DNA of 36,799 nt from DAOTTW01 sp034437615 (GTDB taxonomy: Bacteria > Chloroflexota > Anaerolineae > Aggregatilineales > Phototrophicaceae). Position 1 is the stretch's first letter. Each line of letters begins with the position of its first letter. Location of the stretch: positions 1-36,799 of the forward strand of contig DAOTTW010000062.1 of assembly GCA_034437615.1 (NCBI GenBank), written 5' to 3'. The notes beneath the pieces are model-generated. The model was not told the DNA's origin. It saw only the letters and a list, made by a program, of their open reading frames with translations, and did no database searches. Below, one piece after another: positions 15,870 through 25,009 of this stretch. The translations under genes and the position numbers were made by a program.

Positions 15870-15995
15870 TTAGTTGGTGTGGGGCTTGTGCTTCTGCTGG
15901 TCGATGCTGCGCAAGTCCTCATCGCTGACAGGCAAGGACATCAGCGCGAACAACCCCGTAAAAATTAGCAACACAACGATGATGAACAACTGCAT
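15870..15995 (-). CDS. Single-pass membrane micropeptide
   Basis: 41 residues from the ATG at 15995: a hydrophobic helix at residues 2-20 (QLFIIVVLLIFTGLFALMS), then a charged tail (SDEDLRSIDQQKHKPHTN). An AGAAGAGG precedes this ATG at suitable distance. A longer reading from 16055 adds 20 residues with no such site. The N-out or N-in topology is unclear. It matches no family I know. The terminator-like hairpin right after its stop supports it as a real gene, but a peptide this short may be chance. Confidence 0.45.
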   Translation of the reverse strand: MQLFIIVVLLIFTGLFALMSLPVSDEDLRSIDQQKHKPHTN

Positions 15996-16305
15996 GACAG
16001 CCTCTTCTATGCTACGTGGCGGTGCGCCCCTGCTGAGCGCGTGATCTACTACCATTAAACGACAAAACGGCGCTTAACGTTCCATTTTCCTGCGGGTTTT
16101 TACCAGATTAGAACAGGATGCTGACACTTTTTTACATCAGACGTGTTTTTGTGCGGCCTGTGCAATCGTTCACAAGCCTTTTACACAATCCTCGCTGCTT
16201 TTCATCATGACCTCACCCATGCTTGCTACTGTTTGGCAGCAATAGCCACAATAGGGATTCACAAGTGATGCAGCAGAAAGCAAAAATTTAAGGATGGAGA
16301 ATACC
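15996..16305. other. 310-base intergenic region without a recognisable gene
   Basis: This holds the leader of the micropeptide (minus strand) and of the YceI-type gene (plus strand). It is more AT-rich than its surroundings, with several T-tracts (e.g. around 16100 and 16131). One extended -10 candidate is at 16224-16232. None of the GTAGGG-bordered hairpins occur here. Confidence 0.6.
16224..16232 (+). promoter_or_regulatory. Putative extended -10 promoter of the YceI-type gene
   Basis: TGC followed by TACTGT (16227-16232), about 74 bases before the ATG at 16306. No clear -35. Confidence 0.3.
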
Positions 16306-17856
16306 ATGAAACGTCGTACCGTCTACCTCATGCTAACTATCGTCGCAGCCGTTGCCTTTGCAGCCGGGGCGGGCGCTGGCATTCTTGGGTATGTGACCGT
16401 GACAGGCGGCTCCGGTGAGGCCAGCGAAGACGCCTCCGAGCGCGCACCGCGTTTGTCGTTGGATGGCAACGATGCCGATAGCAGCAATGCAGATACAGAT
16501 ACAGATGCCGAAGAAGAGAATGATGACAGTGCGGGCGAACCAGAGGCCGCATTGCCCGCTAGGGGCGTGCAATTGGTGAATGCCACAAGCCACAGCTATG
16601 CACCCGCACAGGCTGACGACACCACATCAGAAGGCACAGACATCGGCCTGAACCTGAGCCGGGGCTTGTATCGCATCAATCAGGACGCCTCCGAAGTGCG
16701 CTTCATCTTACAAGAGGATTTGCGCGGCGTGCGCACGGATGTCATCGGCATCACCGATCAGGTCGGCGGCGATATGATCGTGGACTTCCTGAAGCCGCTC
16801 GATTCCCAGGTCGGCGGCATCGTGATTAACGCCCGCACGCTCGCAACCGACAACCTCTTTCGCAATCAGGCCATTCGCGGCCAGATTCTGCGCTCTGCCG
16901 ATGACGCCTACGAATTTATCGAATTCACCCCAACCGAACTGGATGGCTTGCCCGAAACCCCGGTTGTTGAGGGCGAAACAGTCGAATTTCAGATCATCGG
17001 TGAGCTAACCATCGTAGAGACCACCCGCGAAGTGACCTTTGATGCGACCGTGACCGTGCAGCAAGCAGGCGAGCAACTCATGGGCACGGCGAATACCGTT
17101 GTGCTGTGGCAGGATTTCAACCTGAGCATTCCAGAGGTGCCCAGCGTGGCCAACATCACGCCAGAGGTGACGCTTGAAATTGATTTTCTGGCTGAATTGG
17201 TGGAGGGCGAAGAACTGACCGCAGAGCAGATCGCACAGGTGCAGCAGGCCGCAGCCGCTAGCGCAGATGCCGACGTGACGACTGCTGAATTACCTTACGA
17301 AACGGGCCTGTTCCGCATCAATCAGGACGCCTCTGAAGTGCGCTTCGTGCTGCAAGAGGATTTGCGCGGTGTGCGCACGGATGTCATCGGCATCACGGAT
17401 CAGGTCGGTGGCGATATTATCGTCAACCTGGCAACTCCGGCAGTATCGCAGGTCGGTGGCATCGTGATTAACGCCCGCACGTTAGAGACCGACAACCGCT
17501 TTCGCAATCAGGCCATTCGCGGCCAGATTTTGCGCTCTGCCGATGACGCCTACGAATTTATCGAGTTCACGCCGACAGAACTGACTGGCTTGCCGGAAGC
17601 ACCGATTGCGCTGGATTCTGAAGTAACGTTTGACATCATCGGTGAGCTAACCATCGTGGAGACCACCCGCGAAGTCACGTTCGCGGCGACGGCCACCATC
17701 ACCGAAGCAGGCGCGACGCTGGTGGGCACGGCAGAAACCGTCGTGCTGTGGCAGGATTTCAACCTGAGCATCCCAGAGGTGCCCAGCGTGGCCAATATCA
17801 CACCAGAGGTCACGCTCGCGATTGATTTCGTGGCCGATCTGTTGGATTCGCAGTAA
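16306..17856 (+). CDS. Membrane-anchored protein with two tandem YceI domains
   Basis: 516 residues from the ATG at 16306, which has GGAG six bases upstream; an ATG at 16294 lies within that site. An N-terminal hydrophobic segment (about 6-32) acts as anchor or signal, followed by an acidic D/E/S/T-rich linker (about 35-85). Two YceI domains of lipocalin-like fold follow (about 118-295 and 332-512). They are nearly the same: both have YRINQDASEVRF or FRINQDASEVRF, EDLRGVRTDVIGITDQVGGD, NQAIRGQILRSADDAYEFIE and LWQDFNLSIPEVPSVANITP. The family binds isoprenoids or similar lipids in the cell envelope. At the DNA level the copies are offset by exactly 642 bases with no net indel. Confidence 0.9.
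   Translation: MKRRTVYLMLTIVAAVAFAAGAGAGILGYVTVTGGSGEASEDASERAPRLSLDGNDADSSNADTDTDAEEENDDSAGEPEAALPARGVQLVNATSHSYAPAQADDTTSEGTDIGLNLSRGLYRINQDASEVRFILQEDLRGVRTDVIGITDQVGGDMIVDFLKPLDSQVGGIVINARTLATDNLFRNQAIRGQILRSADDAYEFIEFTPTELDGLPETPVVEGETVEFQIIGELTIVETTREVTFDATVTVQQAGEQLMGTANTVVLWQDFNLSIPEVPSVANITPEVTLEIDFLAELVEGEELTAEQIAQVQQAAAASADADVTTAELPYETGLFRINQDASEVRFVLQEDLRGVRTDVIGITDQVGGDIIVNLATPAVSQVGGIVINARTLETDNRFRNQAIRGQILRSADDAYEFIEFTPTELTGLPEAPIALDSEVTFDIIGELTIVETTREVTFAATATITEAGATLVGTAETVVLWQDFNLSIPEVPSVANITPEVTLAIDFVADLLDSQ
16672..17820 (+). repeat. In-gene tandem duplication, 642-base period
   Basis: The first copy (about 16672-17178) and second (about 17314-17820) align without net gaps. 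In 16861-16927 versus 17503-17569 I see two differences, one of them synonymous (GAA/GAG). The end segments near 17101-17170 and 17743-17812 differ only at silent sites. The middle parts diverge more. Confidence 0.85.
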
Positions 17857-17865
17857 CGACACTGT

Positions 17866-17889
17866 GTAGGGAGGGGGCGTATCCCTCCC
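17866..17889. terminator. Hairpin between convergent YceI and pullulanase genes
   Basis: GTAGG then GGGAGGG (17869-17875), a 7-base loop and CCCTCCC (17883-17889). It sits between the stops at 17856 and 17911 and carries the same GTAGG border as the dispersed repeats. Confidence 0.6.
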
Positions 17890-17910
17890 GCACACGGTTG
17901 ATGTGCCTGA

Positions 17911-20900
17911 CTACGATTGCGGCAACACAAACACCGCCGTCGTCAGGCCCGGAACGCTAAACGTGCCCGTCTCGGCGTCATAGCTGGCGTTCTGTACCAC
18001 TACATCACTGCCACCCGCCAGCGTCGGATGCAACACGAATTTCAGCCCCGCAACGGCTTCTTCCGTCACACCGATTTCATCCGGCGTCGTGTTGAAGACC
18101 ACAACCAGCATCTCATGCGCCGCGTCCAGGTCGGCCAGGTCGTCGCCCATATCGCTGATGCTCATGGCGATCACACCCGGCAGTTGCTCCGGCCCGGTGT
18201 TATGGAAGTTCACACGCCGCAAGATGTCCTCAGCCGTGCGCAAACGGAATAGCGGCGTGCTGTAACGCACCTGCAACATATCGCGGAAGGCCGTCACGTT
18301 GGCCATGATATGATCCTGCGTCGGCATCAGGTCCGGGTTGGCCAGCAACGGACCCCAGACAGGCCAGCGCCCTTCGTTGCCACCCGCCCAGGCAGGCGGC
18401 AGACCGCGCCCCCAGCCGTTCTGCTGATAGCTGAAGTCGATGTTGTTGAACCAGTCGCCGCTGTTGAAGCTGTCGTTATCGCCGGATTTTGAGCGCAGCA
18501 TATCGCTACCCGCATGGAAGAAGGGCACGCCCTGCGCATACATAACAAAGCTCAGGCCCAGGTTTTGATAGCGCAAGCGCTGCTCCATCGTGGTCTCGAC
18601 GGGCGATTTTGCGGCGGTGTAATCAAACAAGGTCTGATCGTCGTGCTTGCTGACGTACAGCACGTTTTCCTGTGGATCCTGCGTGTAGCCCGTCAGTTGA
18701 TCGTTGTAAGCCACTTCGTCACCGCGCACGGTCTCGCCAGTGGCGTCCGTAAAGGTAAAGTCACGCAGATTACCCGCGAGGCCGACGCGAATCTGATCCG
18801 CGAAGGTCAGCGCCGTTTCCAGGTCTGTATTCGTCGGATGGAATTCAGACGGATTGCTGAATAAACCGTTGCCGAGGCCCTGCTGACGAAAACGCGCTTC
18901 ATCCACCGGGCTACCACCGCGCACCGCATCACGCAGGCGGTCATTGAAGGTGCCGATGCCTGTGCCTGCGGTGTTTTCCTGCGTGGCGTTCACACCACGA
19001 ATGCCGCCGACGACCTCACCGAAGTCCCAGCCTTCGCCATAAACGTAGATTTCGCTGCCGTTCACACCATGTTCTTCGAGGGTCAGCGCGTCCAGTGCCT
19101 CACGCACAGCGACCATATCCGGCAACATGTGATGGCCCATCAGGTCAAACCGGAAACCATCTACTTTGTATTGCACAGCATGTAACACAACCGAATCCAG
19201 CATCAAACGGCGCATCATGTTGTGCTCTGTGGCCGTATTCTGGCAGCAAGTGCTGGTTTCGACGCGGCCCAGCGCGTTCAGGCGGTGATAGTAGCCGGGC
19301 ACGAGCTTATCCAGCACGGATTTATCATCCAGGCCGGAGGCGTTCGTGTGGTTGTAGACGACATCCTGCACGAAGCGCAGCCCCATGTTGTTGATGGCCT
19401 GCACCATCTCGCGGTATTCGAGGATGCGCGGCGTGCCGTTGGGGTCCATGCTATAGCTGCCCTCTGGCACGTTGTAATGAAGCGGATCATAGCCCCAGTT
19501 AAAGGCGTCCAGGTCGCGCAGTTGGCCAATCGCGGCCTGCTGGCCTTCGCTATCCGGTGCCATTGCTTCGAGTTCGCTGTATTCCGGCAAGAACCAGCGG
19601 CTGCGGTTCTCGTTGATGGTGGCAATATCGAAGGTAGGCAGCAGGTGCAGGTGCGTCAGGCCCGCCTCAGCCAGCGCTTGCAGGTGGCGGATGCCTGCGG
19701 TGTCTTCCAGCGTGAAAGCGGCGTAGGTGCCGACCATCTCTGCGGGCACGTCAGGGTCAAACGATGTGAAATCGCGCACATGCAATTCATACACGGTGAT
19801 GTCTTCCGGGGCGTCCAGCGCGGGTTTTTCCAGCGTCATCCAGCCTTCCGGCATCAACTCAGGGTCGTTCAGGTTGATGATCTGGCTGCGCAGGCTGTTC
19901 ACCGACAGGCTGACCGAATACGGGTCGGTGACTTCGCTCAGCACAAATTCACCCGCTAGCGGGCGGAACACATCCACCGCAAAGCGATAATACTGGCCGT
20001 ACCAATCCGGCTCGCCTGTGATGGTCCAGGTGCCAGCGTCGGCGTCTGGCGTCATCTCGAAGCGCGTGCCTTGCGTGCCTGCGGCGCTATCTGCATACAG
20101 CAGGAATTCGACATTGCGTGCTGTCGGTGCCCATACGCTGATAGTCGGCGCGCCAGCTTCGTCAAAAGTGACGCCCAACGGCCCATTGTACGTGTACAGG
20201 TCATCCAGCACCCCTGGAATCTGAATGCCGTTGACGTTCAGCAGTTCGTCGTCGGCGTTGTATTCGGCAATAGCTGTCTGTGCTTTCAGGATTTCCGGCA
20301 CCAGCGACAGATCATCCTCGCTGATGGTAAAGGCGCTGTAACCCGCCAGATGTGGGAATTTTTCGGCGGCGCTGGCCGGGATGCCGTCAGGGTTCACGGT
20401 CAGGTCGAGGCTCTCAAAGTCACCTTCCAGGCCGAAGAGTGTGGTACGCATGTCAGCCTCGGCGCTGTAGAGCAAGCGATAGCTGTTTTCCTCGCTGGTT
20501 TCGATATCCCAGGCGAGCGTTTCCTCGGTCACCCAGTGGGCGCGCAGTTCGCGCAGGCTTGCAGCAGAAATGGCACCGCCTCCTGTGTTGATCGCCAGCA
20601 CATTGCTATCTGAATCGTAGAGGAATGTGACGCTTGCGCCGTCCTCAGCGACGGTGAACGGGATGTTCGAGCCATCGCGCACGCCATCCAGCCCGTAATT
20701 TTCATCCCAACTGCGGCCAATGGCGACCTTCGCTTCATAGCTGCCTGCGGGGATGGCCTCGGTGCTGAATTGATAGATGCCGTCGCCATCTATATCTTGC
20801 AGCCAGGAGCGCAAGCAGTCCGGTTGCCATTCACCAGGGCAGCCGATCTCATCCTGATAGTTGCCCGGTACAGTGGCGATGACGTGGCGTGCATCGTCCG

Positions 20901-21285
20901 CAATCCAGTTTGTCTTATCATCATAAACGAACGTAATCGGGCCGTCTTCGGGCTGATTCAGCATGATATTCGGTCCGTTGGCATCTGCCGAAGCGCCGTA
21001 ATTCTCATCCCAGGAGCCGTTCAGCGCCACTTTATACTCGTAGCTGCCTGCGGGCAGGCTCTCGAAGGTGCGCAGCCACACATCGTAATCTGCGTTGTAT
21101 TCTAGTAACGTGGCTTCGCAATCCGGTGCCCAGGGGCCAGGGCAACCCAATTCAGGCTGGATGGTGCCAGGGACGTTGACGATTTCGGGGGCCGCTTCAT
21201 TCGGGTCTTGGTCTTGTGCGGCGGCCATACCGAAAAACAACAGCAAGGCCAGCCCCAGCGTCAATAATTTAATAGATCGGTGCAT
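17911..21285 (-). CDS. pulA: Secreted pullulanase-type glycoside hydrolase (GH13)
   Basis: 1124 residues from the ATG at 21285, which has AGGAG nine bases upstream. Signal peptide 1-23 (ending MAAAQ). Two tandem X25-like modules follow (about 36-130 and 135-235), each with a CPGxWxPDC and an SWDENYG motif. Then come pullulanase N-terminal domains, a CBM48-like module (about 370-460) and the catalytic barrel. Catalytic motifs: DVVYNHT, VDGFRFDLMGHH with nucleophile D714, VYGEGWDFGE with acid E751, and SKHDDQTLFD with D882. The pullulanase signature reads FNWGYDP (usually YNWGYDP). It should cleave alpha-1,6 bonds of pullulan or branched starch outside the cell. No other amylolytic genes are adjacent. 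Confidence 0.94.
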   Translation of the reverse strand: MHRSIKLLTLGLALLLFFGMAAAQDQDPNEAAPEIVNVPGTIQPELGCPGPWAPDCEATLLEYNADYDVWLRTFESLPAGSYEYKVALNGSWDENYGASADANGPNIMLNQPEDGPITFVYDDKTNWIADDARHVIATVPGNYQDEIGCPGEWQPDCLRSWLQDIDGDGIYQFSTEAIPAGSYEAKVAIGRSWDENYGLDGVRDGSNIPFTVAEDGASVTFLYDSDSNVLAINTGGGAISAASLRELRAHWVTEETLAWDIETSEENSYRLLYSAEADMRTTLFGLEGDFESLDLTVNPDGIPASAAEKFPHLAGYSAFTISEDDLSLVPEILKAQTAIAEYNADDELLNVNGIQIPGVLDDLYTYNGPLGVTFDEAGAPTISVWAPTARNVEFLLYADSAAGTQGTRFEMTPDADAGTWTITGEPDWYGQYYRFAVDVFRPLAGEFVLSEVTDPYSVSLSVNSLRSQIINLNDPELMPEGWMTLEKPALDAPEDITVYELHVRDFTSFDPDVPAEMVGTYAAFTLEDTAGIRHLQALAEAGLTHLHLLPTFDIATINENRSRWFLPEYSELEAMAPDSEGQQAAIGQLRDLDAFNWGYDPLHYNVPEGSYSMDPNGTPRILEYREMVQAINNMGLRFVQDVVYNHTNASGLDDKSVLDKLVPGYYHRLNALGRVETSTCCQNTATEHNMMRRLMLDSVVLHAVQYKVDGFRFDLMGHHMLPDMVAVREALDALTLEEHGVNGSEIYVYGEGWDFGEVVGGIRGVNATQENTAGTGIGTFNDRLRDAVRGGSPVDEARFRQQGLGNGLFSNPSEFHPTNTDLETALTFADQIRVGLAGNLRDFTFTDATGETVRGDEVAYNDQLTGYTQDPQENVLYVSKHDDQTLFDYTAAKSPVETTMEQRLRYQNLGLSFVMYAQGVPFFHAGSDMLRSKSGDNDSFNSGDWFNNIDFSYQQNGWGRGLPPAWAGGNEGRWPVWGPLLANPDLMPTQDHIMANVTAFRDMLQVRYSTPLFRLRTAEDILRRVNFHNTGPEQLPGVIAMSISDMGDDLADLDAAHEMLVVVFNTTPDEIGVTEEAVAGLKFVLHPTLAGGSDVVVQNASYDAETGTFSVPGLTTAVFVLPQS

Positions 21286-21452
21286 ATCGAGCAATCTCCT
21301 ACTAAGCAAAACAATTCAATAGTATGGCTATTTCCGCGCTTTTATGAGCGCAGCGTGAACTTTAGCGTAAAGCGTGCCCCTTGTCCACAATCTTTGCTCG
21401 AAAAGACCAGGCTGCATTGTGCTTTTTGCCCTACGCGCTGATTGGCGTGGGG

Positions 21453-21461
21453 TGCTACAAT
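21453..21461 (+). promoter_or_regulatory. Putative extended -10 promoter of the mrp operon
   Basis: TGC followed by TACAAT (21456-21461), 36 bases before the mrpA ATG at 21498. An inverted repeat CTTTA-GCG-TAAAG lies further upstream near 21360. No good -35. Confidence 0.45.
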
Positions 21462-21497
21462 GACCTACATCGCGTTGATCTTGGAAAGTCGTCTTAT

Positions 21498-24400
21498 ATG
21501 GATATTGCGCTCATTAACGCTGTGCCTTTTCTGCTGGCGCTGCTGCTGGCGGCCAAACCGCTGATGCAGATCATCCCGAAAGCAGGTCGGGCCTGGCTGG
21601 TCTTTGCTGTAATGGCTTTGCTGTTCTTCGGCCTACTCTCGTATTGGCCACAGCTTCAGAGCATCGACCAGCTTTACAAAGAACCCACCCGCATCGAAGC
21701 AGCCCTTGAAAATCCGCCGCGTGGCCTGACAGAAGCGCAACTCGTAGAGCGCGAAGCACGCCTCCAGGCCGAACTCGCTGAGGCAGAAGCCAACGCACCC
21801 GCTGACAACGCCATCATACGAGAGCTTCAGTGGGTGCCGGAGCTTGGCCTCGCGCTGACGTTTTACCTGGATGGCCTGTCGATGCTGTTCGCGCTGGTGA
21901 TTACAGGCATCGGCGCGGTGATCTTTCTATACGCCGGCTTCTATTTTGAAGACGGCGATGAGCAGTTACGCTTTTTGATGATTTTCTCGGCGTTTGCTGG
22001 GGCCATGCTGGGCGTCGTGCTGGCAGGCAACCTGCTGACGATGTTCGTCATGTGGGAATTAACCAGCATCACATCCTTCCTGCTGATCGGCTTCAAGGGC
22101 GCAAAATCCGCTGAGGCGCGTTTTGCATCCATGCAAGCACTGCTCATCACCAACGCGGGGGCGCTGGCCCTGCTGATTGGTCTGGTGCTGCTTGGTGTAG
22201 CCAGCAGCGACACGCTAAACCTCGCGCAAGCCTTCACCTTTGAGCTAACCGACATCCTGCACGCAGACCCACAGGATTTAGCAGGCCATGTGCTGTATCC
22301 GGCGTCGCTGGTGATGATTATGATCGGCGCGTTTACGAAATCAGCACAATTTCCGTTTCATTTCTGGTTGCCGGGTGCCATGAGCGCACCCACACCGGCC
22401 AGCGCTTATTTGCACTCCGCTACGATGGTGAAAGCTGGCATTTACCTGCTGCTGCGCTTGCATCCACCCATGCACGATAGCGAGTTGTGGTCAGTCGGCA
22501 TTGTGGCGGTGGGCTGTACGACCATGTTCATCGGGGCGCTGTTCGCACTGACCAAACGTGACCTGAAGGGGCTGCTGGCCTATGCAACCGTGAGCAAGCT
22601 CGGCGCGATTGTGCTACTGATCGGTTTGCCGGGGGAAGCAGGCATCGAAGCGGCCTTGATCGGCATTTTAGCGCATGCACTGTATAAATCCGCGCTGTTC
22701 CTCGTGGCGGGCACGATTGACCACAACACCGGCACACGGGTCATCGAGAAGCTGGGCGGCTTACGTGAATTCATGCCGATAGAGACGGGCGTAGCGATCA
22801 TATCCGGCCTGTCGATGGCTGGCTTTCCGTTTTTGCTTGGCTTCCTGGCAAAAGAAGAATTGATACACGCCGCGCTCGATTTTGGCATCTTTAACCCGAT
22901 TACCTTTGTGGTCGTCAGCGCCTCTGCCTTGACCGTGACCGCCGCGTTTATTTACATCTGGGATGTGTTCTTCGCGCCACCGCTAGAGGTCATTCACTAT
23001 CATCAGTCGTCACGCTGGCTGCATTATGCGCCTGCGGTCATGGCCGTGATGACGGTGGCGCTGGGCCTGGGTGCTGGTGTGGTCGTCGCGCCGCTGATTA
23101 CCCCCGCGACGCATGAGCCAAGCCTCAGCTTGCCCGTGCTGCCACAACTCAATCAGGCGTTTTTGTTCAGCGTCGGCGCGATCATCACAGGCTATGCGAT
23201 TTTTGTGGCGCGGCGCTTCTGGCTGCTGCACATCCACCGCTTGCAATTGCCCACAGGCACGGAAATCTACCAGGGCTTGCTGGATGTGGCCGATTGGCTT
23301 GGGTCGCAGGCGTTGCGCCTGCAAAGTGGGCAAGTGCGCTACTATCTGGTGATTATCCTGGGCACGCTGGCGGTCGGGCTGCTTGGTGCAGGTCAAATCG
23401 GGGATTTCATCGCCAGCTTACAGATCATACAACCGCGTTTGAGCTTGACGGACTTTGATGGCACGGACCTACTGCGCCTACTGCTGCTGCTGGGCATGGT
23501 GGTTTCAGCGCTCTATAGTGTGCTGGTGCGGCGGCATACCACTGCGGCGCTGATCCTCGGCGCGTTTGGCTATTCGGTGGGGGCGCTCTTCCTGCTGGAG
23601 CCTGCGCCGGATGTGTCGCTCGTGCAATTCCTGGTCGAGACGCTGGCCACTGTGCTGATTATCATCATGCTCGGTCGCATCAGCACCAAGCAACGCCGTG
23701 AGGCACAAGCGCGCTTGTGGTTGGGGCGCTCGATGGTTCGCAATATCAACCTCGGCATCATACGCGATGTGCTGATTGCGGGTGCTGTCGGCTTTGCGGT
23801 CTTTATATTTGCCGCGACTGCCGTTGCCAGCCGCCCGGACCGCGACACCATCGCGGATTATCACCTGCAAAACGCTGAAGCACAGACAGGCGTGGAGGAC
23901 ATCGTCGGCGCTATCGTCACGGACTATCGCGGTATGGATACCTACATCGAGATTTCGGTGTTTGCGGTGGCCGCGCTCGGCGTGCTGACCCTGCTGGCAC
24001 GCGGCTATGAACGCACCAGCCCCTTCAGCCCAGCAGATGCCGTTGTGCAGGGTGAATTTGAAGAGGACGTGCTCGAAGAATTGAAGGACTTCAAGAAGAT
24101 GGACACGCCCTTCATAGCACTCGTGACGCGCTATGTGTTGCCCTTGTCCTTCCTGGTGGGCCTCTCGCATATCATCAACGGCAGCCACGCGCCGGGTGAT
24201 GGCTTTACGGCGGGTGTGCTGATGGGCCTTGCGACAGCGCTCTGGTATGTGGTTTTCGGCTATGAAGAGGCTGAGAAGCGTCTGCCCTGGTTCAACCCCA
24301 GCCGTTTGATGCGTGCGGGTTTGCTGGTGTCGATGGCCAATGGCGTGCTGACGTTGCTGCTGGGCGCGGAATTCGCCGGACATGTGGATTACGACGCGCT

Positions 24401-24572
24401 GCTTGGCATCAAGGATTTTCTGGCCCCCTTTGAACTCAAGCTCAACAGTACGCTTGTGTTTGAAATTGGCATCTTCCTGACCGTGTTCGGTGGCGTCGGC
24501 ATGATTACCGAGACCATCGCGCACCCGATCCGTAGCGGCATCCTACTGGGCGAAGACGACAAATCAGCTTAA
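21498..24572 (+). CDS. mrpA: Mrp Na+/H+ antiporter subunit A fused to subunit B
   Basis: 1024 residues from the ATG at 21498; the upstream ATG at 21381 lies before the likely promoter. The N-terminal two-thirds is the complex I NuoL-like antiporter core: E187 in MWELTSITSFLLIG, K281 in FTKSAQFPFHFWLPGAMSAP and K312. DUF4040/MbhD-like and MbhE-like segments follow (about 650-820). The last 150 residues are an MnhB domain (INGSHAPGDGFTAG). Thus no separate mrpB is needed. An unusual charged helix of about 45 residues (roughly 55-108, with LTEAQLVEREARLQAELAE) lies between the second helix and the WVPELGLAL segment. It is the first gene of the mrp operon and part of a membrane cation/proton exchanger. 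Confidence 0.94.
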   Translation: MDIALINAVPFLLALLLAAKPLMQIIPKAGRAWLVFAVMALLFFGLLSYWPQLQSIDQLYKEPTRIEAALENPPRGLTEAQLVEREARLQAELAEAEANAPADNAIIRELQWVPELGLALTFYLDGLSMLFALVITGIGAVIFLYAGFYFEDGDEQLRFLMIFSAFAGAMLGVVLAGNLLTMFVMWELTSITSFLLIGFKGAKSAEARFASMQALLITNAGALALLIGLVLLGVASSDTLNLAQAFTFELTDILHADPQDLAGHVLYPASLVMIMIGAFTKSAQFPFHFWLPGAMSAPTPASAYLHSATMVKAGIYLLLRLHPPMHDSELWSVGIVAVGCTTMFIGALFALTKRDLKGLLAYATVSKLGAIVLLIGLPGEAGIEAALIGILAHALYKSALFLVAGTIDHNTGTRVIEKLGGLREFMPIETGVAIISGLSMAGFPFLLGFLAKEELIHAALDFGIFNPITFVVVSASALTVTAAFIYIWDVFFAPPLEVIHYHQSSRWLHYAPAVMAVMTVALGLGAGVVVAPLITPATHEPSLSLPVLPQLNQAFLFSVGAIITGYAIFVARRFWLLHIHRLQLPTGTEIYQGLLDVADWLGSQALRLQSGQVRYYLVIILGTLAVGLLGAGQIGDFIASLQIIQPRLSLTDFDGTDLLRLLLLLGMVVSALYSVLVRRHTTAALILGAFGYSVGALFLLEPAPDVSLVQFLVETLATVLIIIMLGRISTKQRREAQARLWLGRSMVRNINLGIIRDVLIAGAVGFAVFIFAATAVASRPDRDTIADYHLQNAEAQTGVEDIVGAIVTDYRGMDTYIEISVFAVAALGVLTLLARGYERTSPFSPADAVVQGEFEEDVLEELKDFKKMDTPFIALVTRYVLPLSFLVGLSHIINGSHAPGDGFTAGVLMGLATALWYVVFGYEEAEKRLPWFNPSRLMRAGLLVSMANGVLTLLLGAEFAGHVDYDALLGIKDFLAPFELKLNSTLVFEIGIFLTVFGGVGMITETIAHPIRSGILLGEDDKSA

Positions 24573-24586
24573 GGAGCAAATAACAC

Positions 24587-24952
24587 ATGACGGGCCTACT
24601 ATTCGCATTGGCCACTGGCCTGCTATTCGGCATCGGCGTTTTTCAGCTTTTGCGCCGTGACCTGATTAAAGCGGCAATGGGCTTTGCCCTGATGTCGACG
24701 GCAGTCAACCTCTTTATCCTGGCAGTGGGTGCTTATAACGGCAGCGTGCCACCTTACGTTGAAAATGTGCAGGCGGGCGTGCCGATGAGCGAACAAGCCA
24801 CACAGACCAGCGATCCACTGGTGCAAGCGCTGATTCTAACGGCGGTGGTCGTCAGCTTCGGCACGTATGCGCTGCTGTTGGGCATGATTAGCATCATGTC
24901 GCGCCGCTTCCGCACCGTCGATTCCGACCAAGCGACGGGACTCAAGGGCTAA
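24587..24952 (+). CDS. mrpC: Mrp Na+/H+ antiporter subunit C
   Basis: A 121-residue NuoK-like protein with three membrane helices. The family hallmark DPLVQALILTAVVVSFG is at about 77-93. It lies 14 bases after mrpA with a strong AAGGAG. Together with A and D it forms the complex I-like membrane part of the Mrp complex. Confidence 0.95.
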   Translation: MTGLLFALATGLLFGIGVFQLLRRDLIKAAMGFALMSTAVNLFILAVGAYNGSVPPYVENVQAGVPMSEQATQTSDPLVQALILTAVVVSFGTYALLLGMISIMSRRFRTVDSDQATGLKG

Positions 24953-25009
24953 GCAGGTGCGTGCAGCACAAACCACGATCAGACAGGTGAACCTATTGAC
25001 AGATAATGA

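Noticed and set aside
19222..19959. Plus-strand open frame (245 codons) opposite the pullulanase
   Set aside because: It is antisense to the catalytic domain of the pullulanase, without a ribosome site or recognisable domain.
20071..20613. Plus-strand open frame (180 codons) opposite the pullulanase N-terminal modules
   Set aside because: Shadow frame of a confidently identified gene.
23505..24524. Long minus-strand open frame (339 codons) opposite mrpA
   Set aside because: It lies fully within the well-supported MrpA coding sequence, its product is His/Arg/Gln-rich with no family motif, and it is the expected antisense of a high-GC membrane gene.
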